The translations under genes and the position numbers were made by a program. Below the pieces are notes generated by a model that did not search any database, was not told the DNA's origin, and saw only the letters and a list, made by a program, of their open reading frames with translations. 42,299 nucleotides of DNA from Aurantimonas marianensis (GTDB taxonomy: Bacteria > Pseudomonadota > Alphaproteobacteria > Rhizobiales > Rhizobiaceae), in the NCBI RefSeq assembly GCF_024195285.1, contig NZ_JALHBS010000047.1, positions 1 through 42,299 of the forward strand, in the 5' to 3' direction. Below, one piece after another: positions 26,832-36,306 of this stretch; within the stretch, counting starts at the first letter, position 1, and each line of letters opens with the position of its first letter.

Positions 26832-28211
26832 ATGGCGAAGGACTGGACACCATCGAGCTGGCGCTCAATGCCCATCGAGCAGGTGCCGGACTATCCGGAC
26901 CCGATGGCGCTGGCCGAAACCGAAAAGCGTCTGGCGAGCTTTCCGCCGCTGGTTTTTGCAGGTGAGGCCCGCAAGCTGACGCGCGCACTCGGCGAGGTTG
27001 CCGAAGGCCGGGCCTTCCTGCTGCAGGGCGGCGACTGTGCCGAGAGCTTCGCCGAACACGGCGCCGACAACATCCGCGACTTCTTCCGCGCCTTCCTGCA
27101 GATGGCGGTGGTGCTGACCTTCGCCGCATCGCAGCCGGTGGTGAAGATCGGACGCATCGGCGGCCAGTTCGCCAAGCCGCGCTCCTCCGGCAGCGAGACC
27201 AAGGGCGGCAAGACGCTTCCGTCCTATCGCGGCGACATCATCAACGGCATCGAGTTCGACGAGGGCTCCCGCATCCCCAATCCGGAGCGGCAGGTGATGG
27301 CCTACCGTCAGTCGGCCGCGACGATGAACCTGCTCAGAGCCTTCGCTCAGGGCGGCTATGCCAATCTCGACAACGTCCATCAGTGGATGCTCGGCTTCGT
27401 CGCCGGCAGCCCCGAGGCCGAGCGCTATCGCCAGCTCGCGGATCGCATTTCCGAGACGATGAACTTCATGCGCGCGATCGGCATCGACGCGGAAAACCAT
27501 CCTTCGCTGCGCGAGACCGATTTCTTCACCAGCCACGAAGCCCTGTTGCTTGGCTATGAAGAGGCCTTGACCCGCGTCGATTCGACCTCCGGCGACTGGT
27601 ACGCAACCTCCGGCCACATGATCTGGATCGGCGACCGCACGCGCCAGGAAGATCATGCGCATGTCGAATTCTGCCGGGGCATCAAGAACCCGATCGGCCT
27701 GAAATGCGGCCCCTCGATGGAAGCCGATGGGTTGTTGCGGCTAATCGACAAGCTGAATCCGGAGAACAAGGCGGGTCGGCTGACGCTGATCACGCGCTTC
27801 GGCCACGAAAAGGTCGAGGCGCATCTGCCGAAGCTGATCCGCGCGGTCGAGAAAGAGGGACGCAAGGTGGTCTGGTCGTGCGATCCGATGCATGGCAACA
27901 CCATCACGCTCAACCATTACAAGACGCGGCCGTTCGACCGGATTCTCGCCGAGGTGCAGGGCTTCTTCGACGTTCACCGGGCCGAGGGAACCCATGCCGG
28001 CGGCATCCATATCGAAATGACCGGCAAGGACGTGACCGAGTGCACCGGCGGCGCGCGGCCGGTCCTGGCCGAGGATCTGTCGGACCGCTACCACACTCAT
28101 TGCGATCCGCGGCTCAATGCCAATCAGGCGCTGGAGCTCGCCTTCCTGGTCGCCGAGCTCCTCAAGAAGGACCACGCCGCGAACGCGCCGAAGCAGGCGG
28201 CGAATTTCTGA
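26832..28211 (+). CDS. aroG: Class II 3-deoxy-7-phosphoheptulonate synthase
   Basis: This enzyme joins phosphoenolpyruvate and erythrose-4-phosphate as the first step of the shikimate pathway. The 459-residue protein is the plant-like class II type: [11 protein letters not shown] at the start, [47 protein letters not shown] and [21 protein letters not shown]. The ATG at 26832 is preferred over that at 26826 because AGGAG is 8 rather than 2 bases upstream. It stands alone behind a 157-base leader with two hairpins. Class II is the normal form in Hyphomicrobiales. Confidence 0.95.
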   Translation: MAKDWTPSSWRSMPIEQVPDYPDPMALAETEKRLASFPPLVFAGEARKLTRALGEVAEGRAFLLQGGDCAESFAEHGADNIRDFFRAFLQMAVVLTFAASQPVVKIGRIGGQFAKPRSSGSETKGGKTLPSYRGDIINGIEFDEGSRIPNPERQVMAYRQSAATMNLLRAFAQGGYANLDNVHQWMLGFVAGSPEAERYRQLADRISETMNFMRAIGIDAENHPSLRETDFFTSHEALLLGYEEALTRVDSTSGDWYATSGHMIWIGDRTRQEDHAHVEFCRGIKNPIGLKCGPSMEADGLLRLIDKLNPENKAGRLTLITRFGHEKVEAHLPKLIRAVEKEGRKVVWSCDPMHGNTITLNHYKTRPFDRILAEVQGFFDVHRAEGTHAGGIHIEMTGKDVTECTGGARPVLAEDLSDRYHTHCDPRLNANQALELAFLVAELLKKDHAANAPKQAANF

Positions 28212-28246
28212 CGCGCGGCCGGAGACCTTAGCTTAGGTGACGGCCA

Positions 28247-28678
28247 ATGCAGACGGATGAGATCCTTCGAACCGGACGCTGCCTGTGCGGCGGCCTCCGG
28301 TTCGAGACGCGGGGCGCGGTCAGACCGGTCATCTTCTGCCATTGCGAGCAATGCCGCCGGCAATCGGGTCTGCATTATGCCGCGACAAGCGTTGCCGACG
28401 ACCATCTGTCGGTCACCGGCGAGACGCTTGCCTGGTACCGGTCGTCATCCGACGCGCGGCGCGGCTTTTGTTCGATCTGCGGCACGCTGCTGTTCTGGAA
28501 ACACGATCGTCTCGACCAGACATCGATCCTGGCCGGGGCATTCGACCAGCCGAGCGGGCTTGTCGCGTCGCATCATATCTTCACCGCCAGCAAGGCCGAT
28601 TTCTACGGCATCGGCGACGGGCTCGAACAGTTTCCCGAACGCGATGGCCGAACGGTGGTCGGCTCCCAGAGTAGGTGA
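28247..28678 (+). CDS. GFA/CENP-V family zinc protein
   Basis: This family is named after a glutathione-dependent formaldehyde-activating enzyme, though most members have other or unknown roles. The 143-residue product carries all expected zinc-binding cysteines: CLCG (12, 14), CHCEQC (31, 33, 36) and FCSICG (75, 78), in the usual Mss4-like fold order. It is 35 bases after aroG. Nearby glutathione genes and two formate dehydrogenases make a C1 role possible, but family membership alone does not show it. Confidence 0.88.
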   Translation: MQTDEILRTGRCLCGGLRFETRGAVRPVIFCHCEQCRRQSGLHYAATSVADDHLSVTGETLAWYRSSSDARRGFCSICGTLLFWKHDRLDQTSILAGAFDQPSGLVASHHIFTASKADFYGIGDGLEQFPERDGRTVVGSQSR

Positions 28679-28775
28679 AGGCGACGGCGAATGGTAAACG
28701 CTGTGTCGGCTTTGCGGTGGCTGACGTTGCCGCCCAACTGGCATTAGCTTCGAGGCGATCAACGGAGTTTACGTG

Positions 28776-29573
28776 ATGGCGCCTCTTCCCAGCCTCTTCA
28801 TTTCCCATGGATCGCCCGATATCGCGATTGCCGAGACCGAGGCGACGCGGTTTTTGCGCGGCCTGGCCGCGGACCTGCCGCGGCCCAAGGCGATCCTCGT
28901 CGCCAGCGCGCATTTTGAAGCGGAAGACAGTGTCCTCGTTTCCGGTGATGAACGGCCGGAGACGATTTACGATTTCGGCGGGTTCGATCGGCGCCTCTAC
29001 CGGATGCGCTATCCGGCACCGGGCGACCCGGCGGTTGCTGACCGCGTCGTCCAGGCCTTGTGCGAACGCGGCTTCGCGGCGGAGATTGCGACCGAACGCG
29101 GCTTCGATCACGGCACCTGGGTGCCACTGATCCTTGCCTATCCGGATGCGGATATTCCCGTCGTGCAGATCTCGGTCGATCCGACGCGGGGGCCGGCGCA
29201 TCACCTCGCGCTGGGCGAAGCGCTGGAGCCGCTTTGCGATGAGGACATCCTCATCATCGGGTCGGGCTCGTTCACCCACAATCTGCGCGAGGCGTTCGCC
29301 CGTATGCAGCAAGGCGAGCGGCAGACGGAAACGCCGGCCTGGGTCGCCGATTTCGCCGACTGGATGAGCGAGCACCTCCTGGCCGGCGACCGGGACGCGC
29401 TCACCGATTATCGCGCGAGGGCGCCTTTTGCGGTCGAGAATCATCCGACCGACGAACATCTGATGCCGCTATACGTGGCGATCGGCGCGGCCGGAGCGGA
29501 TGCGACGGCGAGGAAATTGCACGACAGCCGCGACTTTGGCGTGCTCTCCATGGAGGCCTTCGCCTTCGCCTGA
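28776..29573 (+). CDS. LigB-family extradiol dioxygenase (4,5-DOPA dioxygenase-like)
   Basis: These metal-dependent enzymes cleave catechols next to the hydroxyl groups; the YgiD/DODA branch acts on DOPA. The 265-residue protein has the LigB pattern: LFISHGSP (His11), LVASAHFE (His46), GFDHGTWVPL (His112), IIGSGSFTHNL (His168) and HPTDEHLMPL. The ATG at 28776 has acggag 9 bases upstream; a GTG at 28773 would add one residue. The next gene is a broken hemerythrin that begins at its last codon. Confidence 0.87.
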   Translation: MAPLPSLFISHGSPDIAIAETEATRFLRGLAADLPRPKAILVASAHFEAEDSVLVSGDERPETIYDFGGFDRRLYRMRYPAPGDPAVADRVVQALCERGFAAEIATERGFDHGTWVPLILAYPDADIPVVQISVDPTRGPAHHLALGEALEPLCDEDILIIGSGSFTHNLREAFARMQQGERQTETPAWVADFADWMSEHLLAGDRDALTDYRARAPFAVENHPTDEHLMPLYVAIGAAGADATARKLHDSRDFGVLSMEAFAFA

Positions 29574-30211
29574 CGGGCCTGCGGCAAAGCGAAAGGAAGT
29601 GGGCAATCGCCTATCGGACGGACCAGAGTGTCTTCGATCTCGATACCCGCGCCGGTCTACCGGCGGACTTGCGCGACTTGCTGGATCGCTATCCGCGCGA
29701 GATCTGAACCGCGCATCAAAATCTCGGCGCGACGGCGCGCTTTCGGCTGCGGCGGCACGACATGTTTCGCGAGCCTGGTGGCGCGCTTAAAGGGGCGTTG
29801 TACCAGCAGCGCGAGGGTACGGTCGCGATGGAACCCTTTCGGCAATGGTTCGCGCCGCCGCTAGAATTCTTCCTTACCCAGATGGAAGACCACCACGGAA
29901 TCGAGGATCAGCATTATTTTCCGGCGTTCCAGCGGGCGGAACGCAAGCTCGCTCACGGATTCGAACTGCTCGAGGCCGATTACGATGTGATCCACCAGGA
30001 TCTCCTGGCCACGGCCGAGACGGCCAATCGTTTCCTGGCGGTTGAAATCGTCTCTGACGAAAAGCCCGGCGACCAAGCACGCAGGGCCACGGATGCCCAT
30101 GCCCATGCCAGCGAGCGCTTATTGAGCCGTCTCGTCCGGCATCTTGCCGACGAAGAGGACCTGATCATTCCTCTGATTCTCGATCGGGGAGAGGCTGCGA
30201 TCGGGATTTGA
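29570..30211 (+). pseudogene. Hemerythrin/HHE-domain protein, disrupted by an in-frame stop
   Basis: One reading frame encodes a recognisable HHE protein: KWAIAYRTDQSVFDLDTRAG, then LLDRYPREI, a TGA stop at 29705-29707, then TAHQNLGATARFRLRRHDMF and DHHGIEDQHYFPAFQRAE, ending EEDLIIPLILDRGEAAIG. In relatives, as I recall them, the stop position is tryptophan (TGG) and ARFRL is ARFWL. The probable start is CTG at 29570, overlapping the dioxygenase stop, where ATG would be expected. The intact part from the ATG at 29762 lacks the first helix. A short functional version cannot be excluded. Confidence 0.72.
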
Positions 30212-30301
30212 GCGTACGGAAAGCGTCGAGGCAAATCGCGATGATCGGCTCCGCTCAGCGCGGGTCGGATCGATCGGGCGACACCTCGAACCGGGCGCCA
30301 A

Positions 30302-30898
30302 TCACTCACCGCGCCGGTTCCGCGCGCGCCGCATGAAAACCGGGCCCCACTGTCGCCATGCGAACCATCCGGCGAGTGCCACCGCGATGACGATCAGCAC
30401 GATTCCGACACCGCGCTCCATCACCTGAAGATGGGCGAAGACCGAGCCGATCGAATAGCCGAAGACGTAGCCGGCCGTCGTGAAGATGCCGGCCCACAGC
30501 GCCGCACCGAACAGGTTGAGGACGACGAACCGCGTGATCGAGATCCGCGACAGGCCGAGGGCGATGAGACCCGGCATTCGCAGGCCGTAAATGTAGCGGT
30601 TCACGATAACGAAATAGGCCTGATAACGTTCGACCAGTTCGAGCGCCTTGGCGAACTTCCGCCGGCGCCGCCACCGCGCCACCCAGCGGTGATTCGATGA
30701 AAAACGGGCGAAGAGAAAGACCGAGAGATCGCCGACGAAGGAGCCGGCGAAGGCCAGCGCGATCATCATCTCGAACGGATACGACCCACGATAGGCCAGA
30801 AAGCCGCCGATAATCGCGAAGACCTCGCCCTCGAAGAAGGTTCCGGCCAGGACGATGATCGGTCCGAACTGTCCGATGAGGCTCAGGATTTCATACAC
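30302..30898 (-). CDS. DedA family membrane protein
   Basis: DedA/SNARE-associated proteins are inner-membrane transporters or flippases, some for undecaprenyl phosphate, and support envelope stability. The 198-residue product has hydrophobic segments throughout and the family sequences GTFFEGEVFAIIGGFLAY, FAGSFVGDLSVFLFARF, VNRYIYGLRMPGLIALGLS and FVVLNLFGAALWAGIF. The start is uncertain: GTG at 30898 (VYEILSLIG, with ggag upstream) gives normal length; ATG at 30946 would add 16 residues. It is divergent from nadE. Confidence 0.87.
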   Translation of the reverse strand: MYEILSLIGQFGPIIVLAGTFFEGEVFAIIGGFLAYRGSYPFEMMIALAFAGSFVGDLSVFLFARFSSNHRWVARWRRRRKFAKALELVERYQAYFVIVNRYIYGLRMPGLIALGLSRISITRFVVLNLFGAALWAGIFTTAGYVFGYSIGSVFAHLQVMERGVGIVLIVIAVALAGWFAWRQWGPVFMRRARNRRGE

Positions 30899-31169
30899 AG
30901 CGGCTCCGCGCGTGAGGAGTACGACGGCCCAGGCGCGATCGACCATCCCGTCGCAGTTCGACGTGGCGCGCTTGTCGCAGAGTTTTGAGGCGCAAAAAAG
31001 TGGAAATTCGCGGCGACCGGCATCGCCAGCGCGCCGTATCCTCTTCATGTCGCCTCGTGCCGATGGGCTCGCGCCCGCGAGCGCGGCTTGTTATGAGGCC
31101 AGTCGACGGTTGCGGAAATGCCATTCGTCCGTCTGCATGATGATTTGTCGCAGGGGAGCGGGCAAAGAC

Positions 31170-32843
31170 GTGAAAGCTATCGACGACCATTTGACGCTGG
31201 CTATCGCCCAGTTGAACCCGACCGTCGGCGATGTGTCGGGCAATCTCGCGATGGCCCGCGATGCCAGGGCCGAGGCGGCGGAGAAGGACGCCGACCTGAT
31301 CCTCTTCACCGAGCTCTTCATCGCCGGTTATCCGCCCGAGGATCTCGTCCTGAAGCCGGCCTTCATCGAGGCGTGCATGGAGGCGGTCGAGGCTCTGGCC
31401 AGAGACACGGCGGATGGCGGCCCCGGCGTTGTCATCGGTTGTCCGCTGCGCACCGGGGAGGGGCTGTTCAACGCCGTGGCCGTCCTCGATCAGGGCCGCG
31501 TCGTCACATGGCGCTCCAAGGTGGATTTGCCGAACTACGGGGAATTCGACGAAAAGCGGGTGTTTCAGGCCGGCGAGATGCCCGGCCCGGTAAATTTCCG
31601 TGGCCTCAGACTTGGCATCCCGGTGTGCGAGGACATCTGGGGCGATCTCGGCGTCTGCGAGACTCTGGCCGAATCGGGTGCCGAGATCCTGCTCGTTCCG
31701 AATGGTTCGCCGTTTTATCGCGGCAAGATGGACGTCCGGCACCAGGTGGCGCTGCGCCAGGTGATCGAGACCGACCTTGCGCTGGTCTATGCCAACCAGG
31801 TCGGCGGGCAGGACGATCTGGTCTTTGACGGCGGTTCCTTCGCGTTCAACGGTGACCGCGGTCTCGCTTTCCAATTGCCGCGACTGGAATCCGGCGTTTT
31901 CGTCACCGAATGGCGACGAGGGGAAACGGGCTGGACCTGCCGCGACGGCGAGACGGCGGTGATGCCCGACGCGGATGAGGCGGTGTGGCGGGCCTGCGTG
32001 TTGGGTTTGCGCGACTATGTCGACAAGAACGGCTTCAAATCCGTTGTGCTCGGCCTGTCCGGCGGCATCGATTCGGCGATCGTCGCTGCGCTCGCCGTCG
32101 ACGCGCTGGGCGCGGAGCGAGTCCACTGCGTGATGCTGCCCTACCGCTACACCGCCGCGACCAGCCTGGAGGATGCGGCGGTCTGCGCCGAGGCGCTTGG
32201 CGTTCGCTACGACATCGTGCCGATCGCCGATCCCGTCGAAGGCTTCACCAGCGCATTGGCCGAGATGTTCGCCGGCCGGCCGGCCGATATCACCGAGGAA
32301 AACCTGCAAAGCCGCACACGCGGAACCATCCTGATGGCGATCTCCAACAAGTTCGGCTCGATGGTCGTCACCACCGGTAACAAGAGCGAGATGAGCGTCG
32401 GCTACGCGACGCTCTACGGCGACATGAATGGCGGTTTCAACCCGATCAAGGATCTCTACAAGACCGAGGTATTTCGACTGGCGCGCTGGCGCAACGCGCA
32501 CCGGCCCAAAGGAAGTCTCGGGCCGGACGGCGTCGTGATTCCCGAGCGGATCATCGATAAACCGCCCTCGGCCGAGCTGCGCGAGGATCAGAAGGACGAG
32601 GATTCGCTACCGCCCTACGAGGTTCTCGATGCGATCCTTCAGCATCTCGTGGAGCATGATGGCGGCGTCGACGCGCTGGTCGAGCGCGGATTCGACCGGA
32701 ACACCGTGCGCCACATCGAGCGGCTTCTCTACATCGCCGAATACAAGCGCCGGCAATCGGCGCCGGGCGTGAAGGTGACACGCAAGAATTTCGGCCGTGA
32801 CCGACGCTATCCGATCACCAACCGCTTCCGGGACGGTGCCTGA
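31170..32843 (+). CDS. nadE: NAD+ synthase, glutamine-hydrolysing
   Basis: NadE amidates nicotinate adenine dinucleotide, the last step of NAD synthesis. The 557-residue protein joins an N-terminal glutaminase of the nitrilase fold (Glu48 in LILFTELFIAGYPPEDL, lysine in WRSKVDLPNYGEFDEKR, cysteine in GIPVCEDIWG) to a C-terminal synthetase with the ATP-binding GLSGGIDSAIVAALAVDALG and TGNKSEMSVGYATLYGDM. It thus makes its own ammonia. GTG at 31170 is chosen, with aggggag upstream and family length; ATGs at 31137 and 31140 are alternatives. Confidence 0.95.
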   Translation: MKAIDDHLTLAIAQLNPTVGDVSGNLAMARDARAEAAEKDADLILFTELFIAGYPPEDLVLKPAFIEACMEAVEALARDTADGGPGVVIGCPLRTGEGLFNAVAVLDQGRVVTWRSKVDLPNYGEFDEKRVFQAGEMPGPVNFRGLRLGIPVCEDIWGDLGVCETLAESGAEILLVPNGSPFYRGKMDVRHQVALRQVIETDLALVYANQVGGQDDLVFDGGSFAFNGDRGLAFQLPRLESGVFVTEWRRGETGWTCRDGETAVMPDADEAVWRACVLGLRDYVDKNGFKSVVLGLSGGIDSAIVAALAVDALGAERVHCVMLPYRYTAATSLEDAAVCAEALGVRYDIVPIADPVEGFTSALAEMFAGRPADITEENLQSRTRGTILMAISNKFGSMVVTTGNKSEMSVGYATLYGDMNGGFNPIKDLYKTEVFRLARWRNAHRPKGSLGPDGVVIPERIIDKPPSAELREDQKDEDSLPPYEVLDAILQHLVEHDGGVDALVERGFDRNTVRHIERLLYIAEYKRRQSAPGVKVTRKNFGRDRRYPITNRFRDGA

Positions 32844-32844
32844 G

Positions 32845-33144
32845 ATGTCCGAGATCCCGCCGCTCGATACCGTTGCGACAGCCACGCTCGCCGTCGGCGC
32901 GCTGTTTTTGCTGCGCTATTTCCTGGCGATGCGGCGGATCTGGAAAATCGCCGGACACCGGCCGAGCTTTCAGTTCGGCGATTATTTTCGGGCGATGCAA
33001 CGCCATGCGTTCGGGGCGGCGTTGGAACCGGAACGACGCTACGCCGCGCGGCAGCTCATTTTCGGCATCGTGTTCGCCGCCGCCGGGTTGCTGCTGTTCG
33101 CCTGGCTGCTGGCGACCGGCGCGCCCGTCGGCGTGAATGTCTGA
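32845..33144 (+). CDS. Small two-helix membrane protein, function unknown
   Basis: This 99-residue product starts one base after the nadE stop. It has two membrane segments (about 7-27, DTVATATLAVGALFLLRYFL, and about 72-92, FGIVFAAAGLLLFAWLLATG) joined by a basic, aromatic loop (GHRPSFQFGDYFRAMQRHAF). I do not recognise the family. No strong ribosome binding site is visible, so expression probably depends on coupling to nadE. Confidence 0.6.
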   Translation: MSEIPPLDTVATATLAVGALFLLRYFLAMRRIWKIAGHRPSFQFGDYFRAMQRHAFGAALEPERRYAARQLIFGIVFAAAGLLLFAWLLATGAPVGVNV

Positions 33145-33545
33145 CCCGCTACGAGCCCTCATTCGTACAGGATCGGCATTCTTCACGGACGACGGCGCAA
33201 GCCAGCGACCAGATTCGGTCGGATGAAGCAGAGTTTTGGACGCACGGGCGACCACGACTTTACAAAGCCGCCGCGATGGCCGATGGCTGGCCGCAACAGC
33301 AACGGACGAGCGGGAAGGGGCTGCGATGGCATTGGATATCTCGATCGGCGGAGCCGCGTCCCTGATTATCGGCGCCGGCGCGTCCGATCCCCGTGCCGCC
33401 TCGCGGTGTGGTGTGGAACGGGCCCGTCCGGCTCGCGGTGGTCGGCCCGACAGCGCCATCGCCTCCTGATCGCGGGTACGCCCCGTCGATCCGCACATCT
33501 CCCGGGAACGCCGCGCCGCGCGCCCCAAAATCCAAGAACCGTCTC
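33145..33545. other. Gene-poor spacer before ilvA
   Basis: About 400 bases with no confident gene. A short frame at 33326-33469 begins MALDISIGGAASLIIG behind aagggg. That opening resembles small DUF3096-type membrane proteins, but the rest (SDPRAASRCGV and onward) does not, so it may be a decayed or chance frame. The ilvA promoter should lie here. Confidence 0.45.
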
Positions 33546-34799
33546 ATGTCCACTTCCGATTTCCGCTCCCGCGTCGCCAGCGCGGAGGACGCGCTCCGCG
33601 CGCTGTTTCCCGAAACGCCGCTGCAGCTCAACGAGCATCTGTCTGCCCGCTATGGCGGCCGCATCTTCCTCAAGCGCGAGGATCTGACGCCGGTCCGCTC
33701 CTACAAGATCCGCGGCGCCTTCAACTTCATGCGCAAGCGCATCGCGGCTGGCTCGGCAACCGGCAAGTTCTGCTGCGCCTCGGCCGGCAATCACGCGCAA
33801 GGGTTCGCGTTCGCCTGCCGGCATTTCGGGCTCAAGGGCCGCATCTTCATGCCGGTGACGACGCCGCAGCAAAAGATTGACAAGACCCGCATCTTCGGCG
33901 GCGATGCCGTCGAGATCGAACTCGTCGGCGACTTCTTCGACGACTGCTACGCCGCAGCCAAGGCCTATTCCGCCGAGACCGGCGCGCCGATGGTGCCGCC
34001 GTTCGATCATGAGGATATCGTCGAGGGCCAGGCCAGCGTCGGGCTTGAGCTCGAGCGTCAGCTCGCCGGCGAGACGCCGGACATGCTGATCCTGCCGGTG
34101 GGGGGAGGCGGGCTCGCGTCGGGCCTGACCCGCTATTTCGAGGGCGAGGGGGCGCCCGAATTCCACTTTGTCGAGCCGCTCGGCGCGCCGAGCCTGCGGA
34201 CCAGCCTCGCCGAAGGCAAACTGGTCCGCCTGCCGCAACTGGACGGTTTCGTCGACGGGGCGGCAGTCGCCGAAATCGGCCGGTTGCCCTTCGAGACGCT
34301 GCGTGGCTTCGGGGCCGACCGGGTGATCCTGTCGCCCGAGGGGCGGCTCTGCCAGACCATGCTGGAGATGCTGAATGTCGAGGGCATCGTGCTGGAACCG
34401 GCCGGCGCCCTGGCGATCGACGCGCTTCGAAGCCTTGGCGAGAGCGTGCGCGGCAAGACCGTGGTGCTGGTGGTCTCCGGCGGCAACTTCGATTTCGAGC
34501 GCTTGCCGGACGTCAAGGAGCGGGCGCTGCGCTTCGAGGGCCTGAAGAAATACTTCATCCTGCGGCTGGCGCAGCGGCCGGGCGCCCTGAAGGATTTTCT
34601 CGACTATCTCGGACCCGACGACGATATCGCGCGTTTCGAATATCTGAAAAAATCGGCCCGCGATTTCGCCTCGATCCTGATCGGCATCGAGACCAAGGAT
34701 TCGGCGAATTTCGCCGGTCTCCTGAAGCGGTTCGAGGAGGGCGGCGTCAGCTACCAGGATATCACCGACAACCAGATCCTCGCCGATCTGCTGATCTGA
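33546..34799 (+). CDS. ilvA: Threonine dehydratase (threonine ammonia-lyase)
   Basis: This PLP enzyme converts threonine to 2-oxobutanoate for isoleucine synthesis. The 417-residue protein has the cofactor lysine in LTPVRSYKIRGAFNFM (Lys54), SAGNHAQGFAFACRHFG, the PLP phosphate loop ILPVGGGGLASGL, and a single C-terminal ACT-like domain (KYFILRLAQRPGALKDFLDY), as in the shorter IlvA1 form that has one regulatory domain instead of two. The ATG at 33546 begins the family N-terminus; the upstream in-frame sequence is proline-rich and not protein-like. The ribosome binding site is weak. Confidence 0.93.
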   Translation: MSTSDFRSRVASAEDALRALFPETPLQLNEHLSARYGGRIFLKREDLTPVRSYKIRGAFNFMRKRIAAGSATGKFCCASAGNHAQGFAFACRHFGLKGRIFMPVTTPQQKIDKTRIFGGDAVEIELVGDFFDDCYAAAKAYSAETGAPMVPPFDHEDIVEGQASVGLELERQLAGETPDMLILPVGGGGLASGLTRYFEGEGAPEFHFVEPLGAPSLRTSLAEGKLVRLPQLDGFVDGAAVAEIGRLPFETLRGFGADRVILSPEGRLCQTMLEMLNVEGIVLEPAGALAIDALRSLGESVRGKTVVLVVSGGNFDFERLPDVKERALRFEGLKKYFILRLAQRPGALKDFLDYLGPDDDIARFEYLKKSARDFASILIGIETKDSANFAGLLKRFEEGGVSYQDITDNQILADLLI

Positions 34800-34841
34800 T
34801 CGGGAGGGCCGGTCGTCATTCCATTGCCGGAGGAACCGCCG

Positions 34842-36050
34842 ATGACCGGCGTCGTCATTCTCGCCGTCACCTATATCCTCTCGCAGTTCTTCCGGTCCTT
34901 TCTCGCAGTGCTCGCGCCGCAACTGACGCGGGATCTGGGGATTGGCGAGGCGGCGCTCTCGAGCGCCGCCGGGCTCTGGTTCATCGCGTTCGCGCTGATG
35001 CAGTTTCCGGTCGGATTTGCTCTCGATCGTTATGGTCCGCGCCGCACGGTGGCGCTGTTTCTTCTCGCGGCGGCAGGCGGATCACTTCTGTTCGCGCTGG
35101 CCAAGGGCGCGACCGCGATCATCGTCGCGATGACGCTGATCGGAGCCGGCTGCGCGCCGATCCTGATGGCGGCGTTCTTCATTTTCGCGCGAACGTTTCC
35201 ACCGCGTCGCTTCGCAATGTTCGCTTCCTTGTTCCTCGCCTTCGGCCTTGGCGGCGGCGTGCTCGGCTCGGCTCCGCTGGCGCTCGCCGTCGATGCGGTC
35301 GGCTGGCGGCAGGTAATGGCCGGGCTAGCGGCCGTGACGACCGTTTTGGCGGCGGTCATCGTCAGCCTGGTGCGTGATCGGCCCGCCACGGAACCGGCGG
35401 ATCAGCACGGTGGTTCGCTGCTCGACCTGTTGCGGATGCGCGAACTGTGGCCGTTGATGGCGATGGCCTTCGTGGCCTACGCGCCGGCCGCGAACCTGCG
35501 GGGACTTTGGGCCGGCCCCTATCTTACCGACATCCACGGTTTCGATCTGGCCGGGGTCGGCAACGCGACATTGGCAATGGCCATCGCGTTGATCGTCGGC
35601 ACGATTGCCTATGGACCGCTCGACGTCGTCTTCCGGACCCGGAAATGGATTCCCGTCGTGGGCTCGTCGCTCAATATTCTCGTGCTGGCAGGGCTTGTCC
35701 TCCTCGGCTCCGGAGCCGCCGGGACCGCGGTGACTCTCTTAACCGCGATCACGCTGTTCGGCGCGAGCTACACGCTGATCCTCGCGCACGCGCGCAGCTT
35801 CATGCCACCCGAGCTCCTCGGGCGCGGAATCACACTGATGAACTTCTTCTCGATCGGCGGGGCGGGAACAACCCAGTTTCTGTCGGGCGGTGTTTTCGCC
35901 CTGGCGGGAGCCAAGACGTCGTCCGGGACGGCCTATGCCGCCGTTTTCGCCTTCTATGCCCTGTTGCTTGCAGCGGGGCTGCTTGCCTATCTCTTCAGCC
36001 GCGATCGTCCGCCCGAGAGCGACGGGCTGCCAACATCCGGTCGACGATGA
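34842..36050 (+). CDS. MFS transporter
   Basis: This is a 402-residue secondary transporter of the major facilitator superfamily with about 12 hydrophobic helices. It shows the typical inter-helix loop LDRYGPRRTVALFLL after helix 2 and a weak repeat of it in the second half (LDVVFRTRKWIPVVGSS). The polar substrate-defining residues give no clear class; its N-terminal half resembles nitrate/nitrite or general NNP-like MFS proteins only loosely. The ATG at 34842 follows cggagga. It is 42 bases after ilvA and may share its transcript. Confidence 0.88.
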   Translation: MTGVVILAVTYILSQFFRSFLAVLAPQLTRDLGIGEAALSSAAGLWFIAFALMQFPVGFALDRYGPRRTVALFLLAAAGGSLLFALAKGATAIIVAMTLIGAGCAPILMAAFFIFARTFPPRRFAMFASLFLAFGLGGGVLGSAPLALAVDAVGWRQVMAGLAAVTTVLAAVIVSLVRDRPATEPADQHGGSLLDLLRMRELWPLMAMAFVAYAPAANLRGLWAGPYLTDIHGFDLAGVGNATLAMAIALIVGTIAYGPLDVVFRTRKWIPVVGSSLNILVLAGLVLLGSGAAGTAVTLLTAITLFGASYTLILAHARSFMPPELLGRGITLMNFFSIGGAGTTQFLSGGVFALAGAKTSSGTAYAAVFAFYALLLAAGLLAYLFSRDRPPESDGLPTSGRR

Positions 36051-36085
36051 CGCACGCGCCTGAGAGGTCGCGTTTGGGCGGCAAT

Positions 36086-36099
36086 GCATGGAACCATGC
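36086..36099. promoter_or_regulatory. Short palindrome upstream of the NAD-linked formate dehydrogenase
   Basis: GCATGG-aa-CCATGC, flanked by further TTGCAT/ATGCAA-like half sites within 36083-36106, lies about 210 bases before the operon start. It could be a LysR-type or other operator. Its position near the end of the MFS gene is compatible with an operon-specific promoter downstream. Confidence 0.3.
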
Positions 36100-36125
36100 C
36101 TTGCATCACATGGCTGGCGTGTTAG

Positions 36126-36184
36126 GGTAATCACCCCGGACAGGGCTCCCGGAGGGATGGCGAACGTGGCGACACCTGATTGCC
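36126..36184 (+). promoter_or_regulatory. Possible structured leader of the fdh1 operon
   Basis: GGTAATCA (36126-36133) can pair with TGATTGCC (36177-36184) in an 8-base helix with one G-U pair, enclosing a G/C-rich stretch that includes cccggaggg and a repeated tggcga. It would be part of the leader of the operon starting at 36307. I could not match it with confidence to a known riboswitch. Inference only. Confidence 0.25.
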
Positions 36185-36306
36185 AGTGGACGGATCGCAT
36201 CCCAGCCAACTCATCTTAGACCGCAGGGTTGTCGTGGAGGGTTCCGCGGAGCTTGTGCGTGAAAATGAAGTTTCGCCGATGAAAGCGAAATGGGGGGAGC
36301 CACATC

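Noticed and set aside
30891..32501. A 536-codon open frame on the minus strand
   Set aside because: It is antisense to nadE, whose motifs are unmistakable on the plus strand.
36126..36184. Moco riboswitch before the FDH1 operon
   Set aside because: The order of conserved elements I remember from the E. coli moaA leader is not clearly present, so I list only a possible structured leader.
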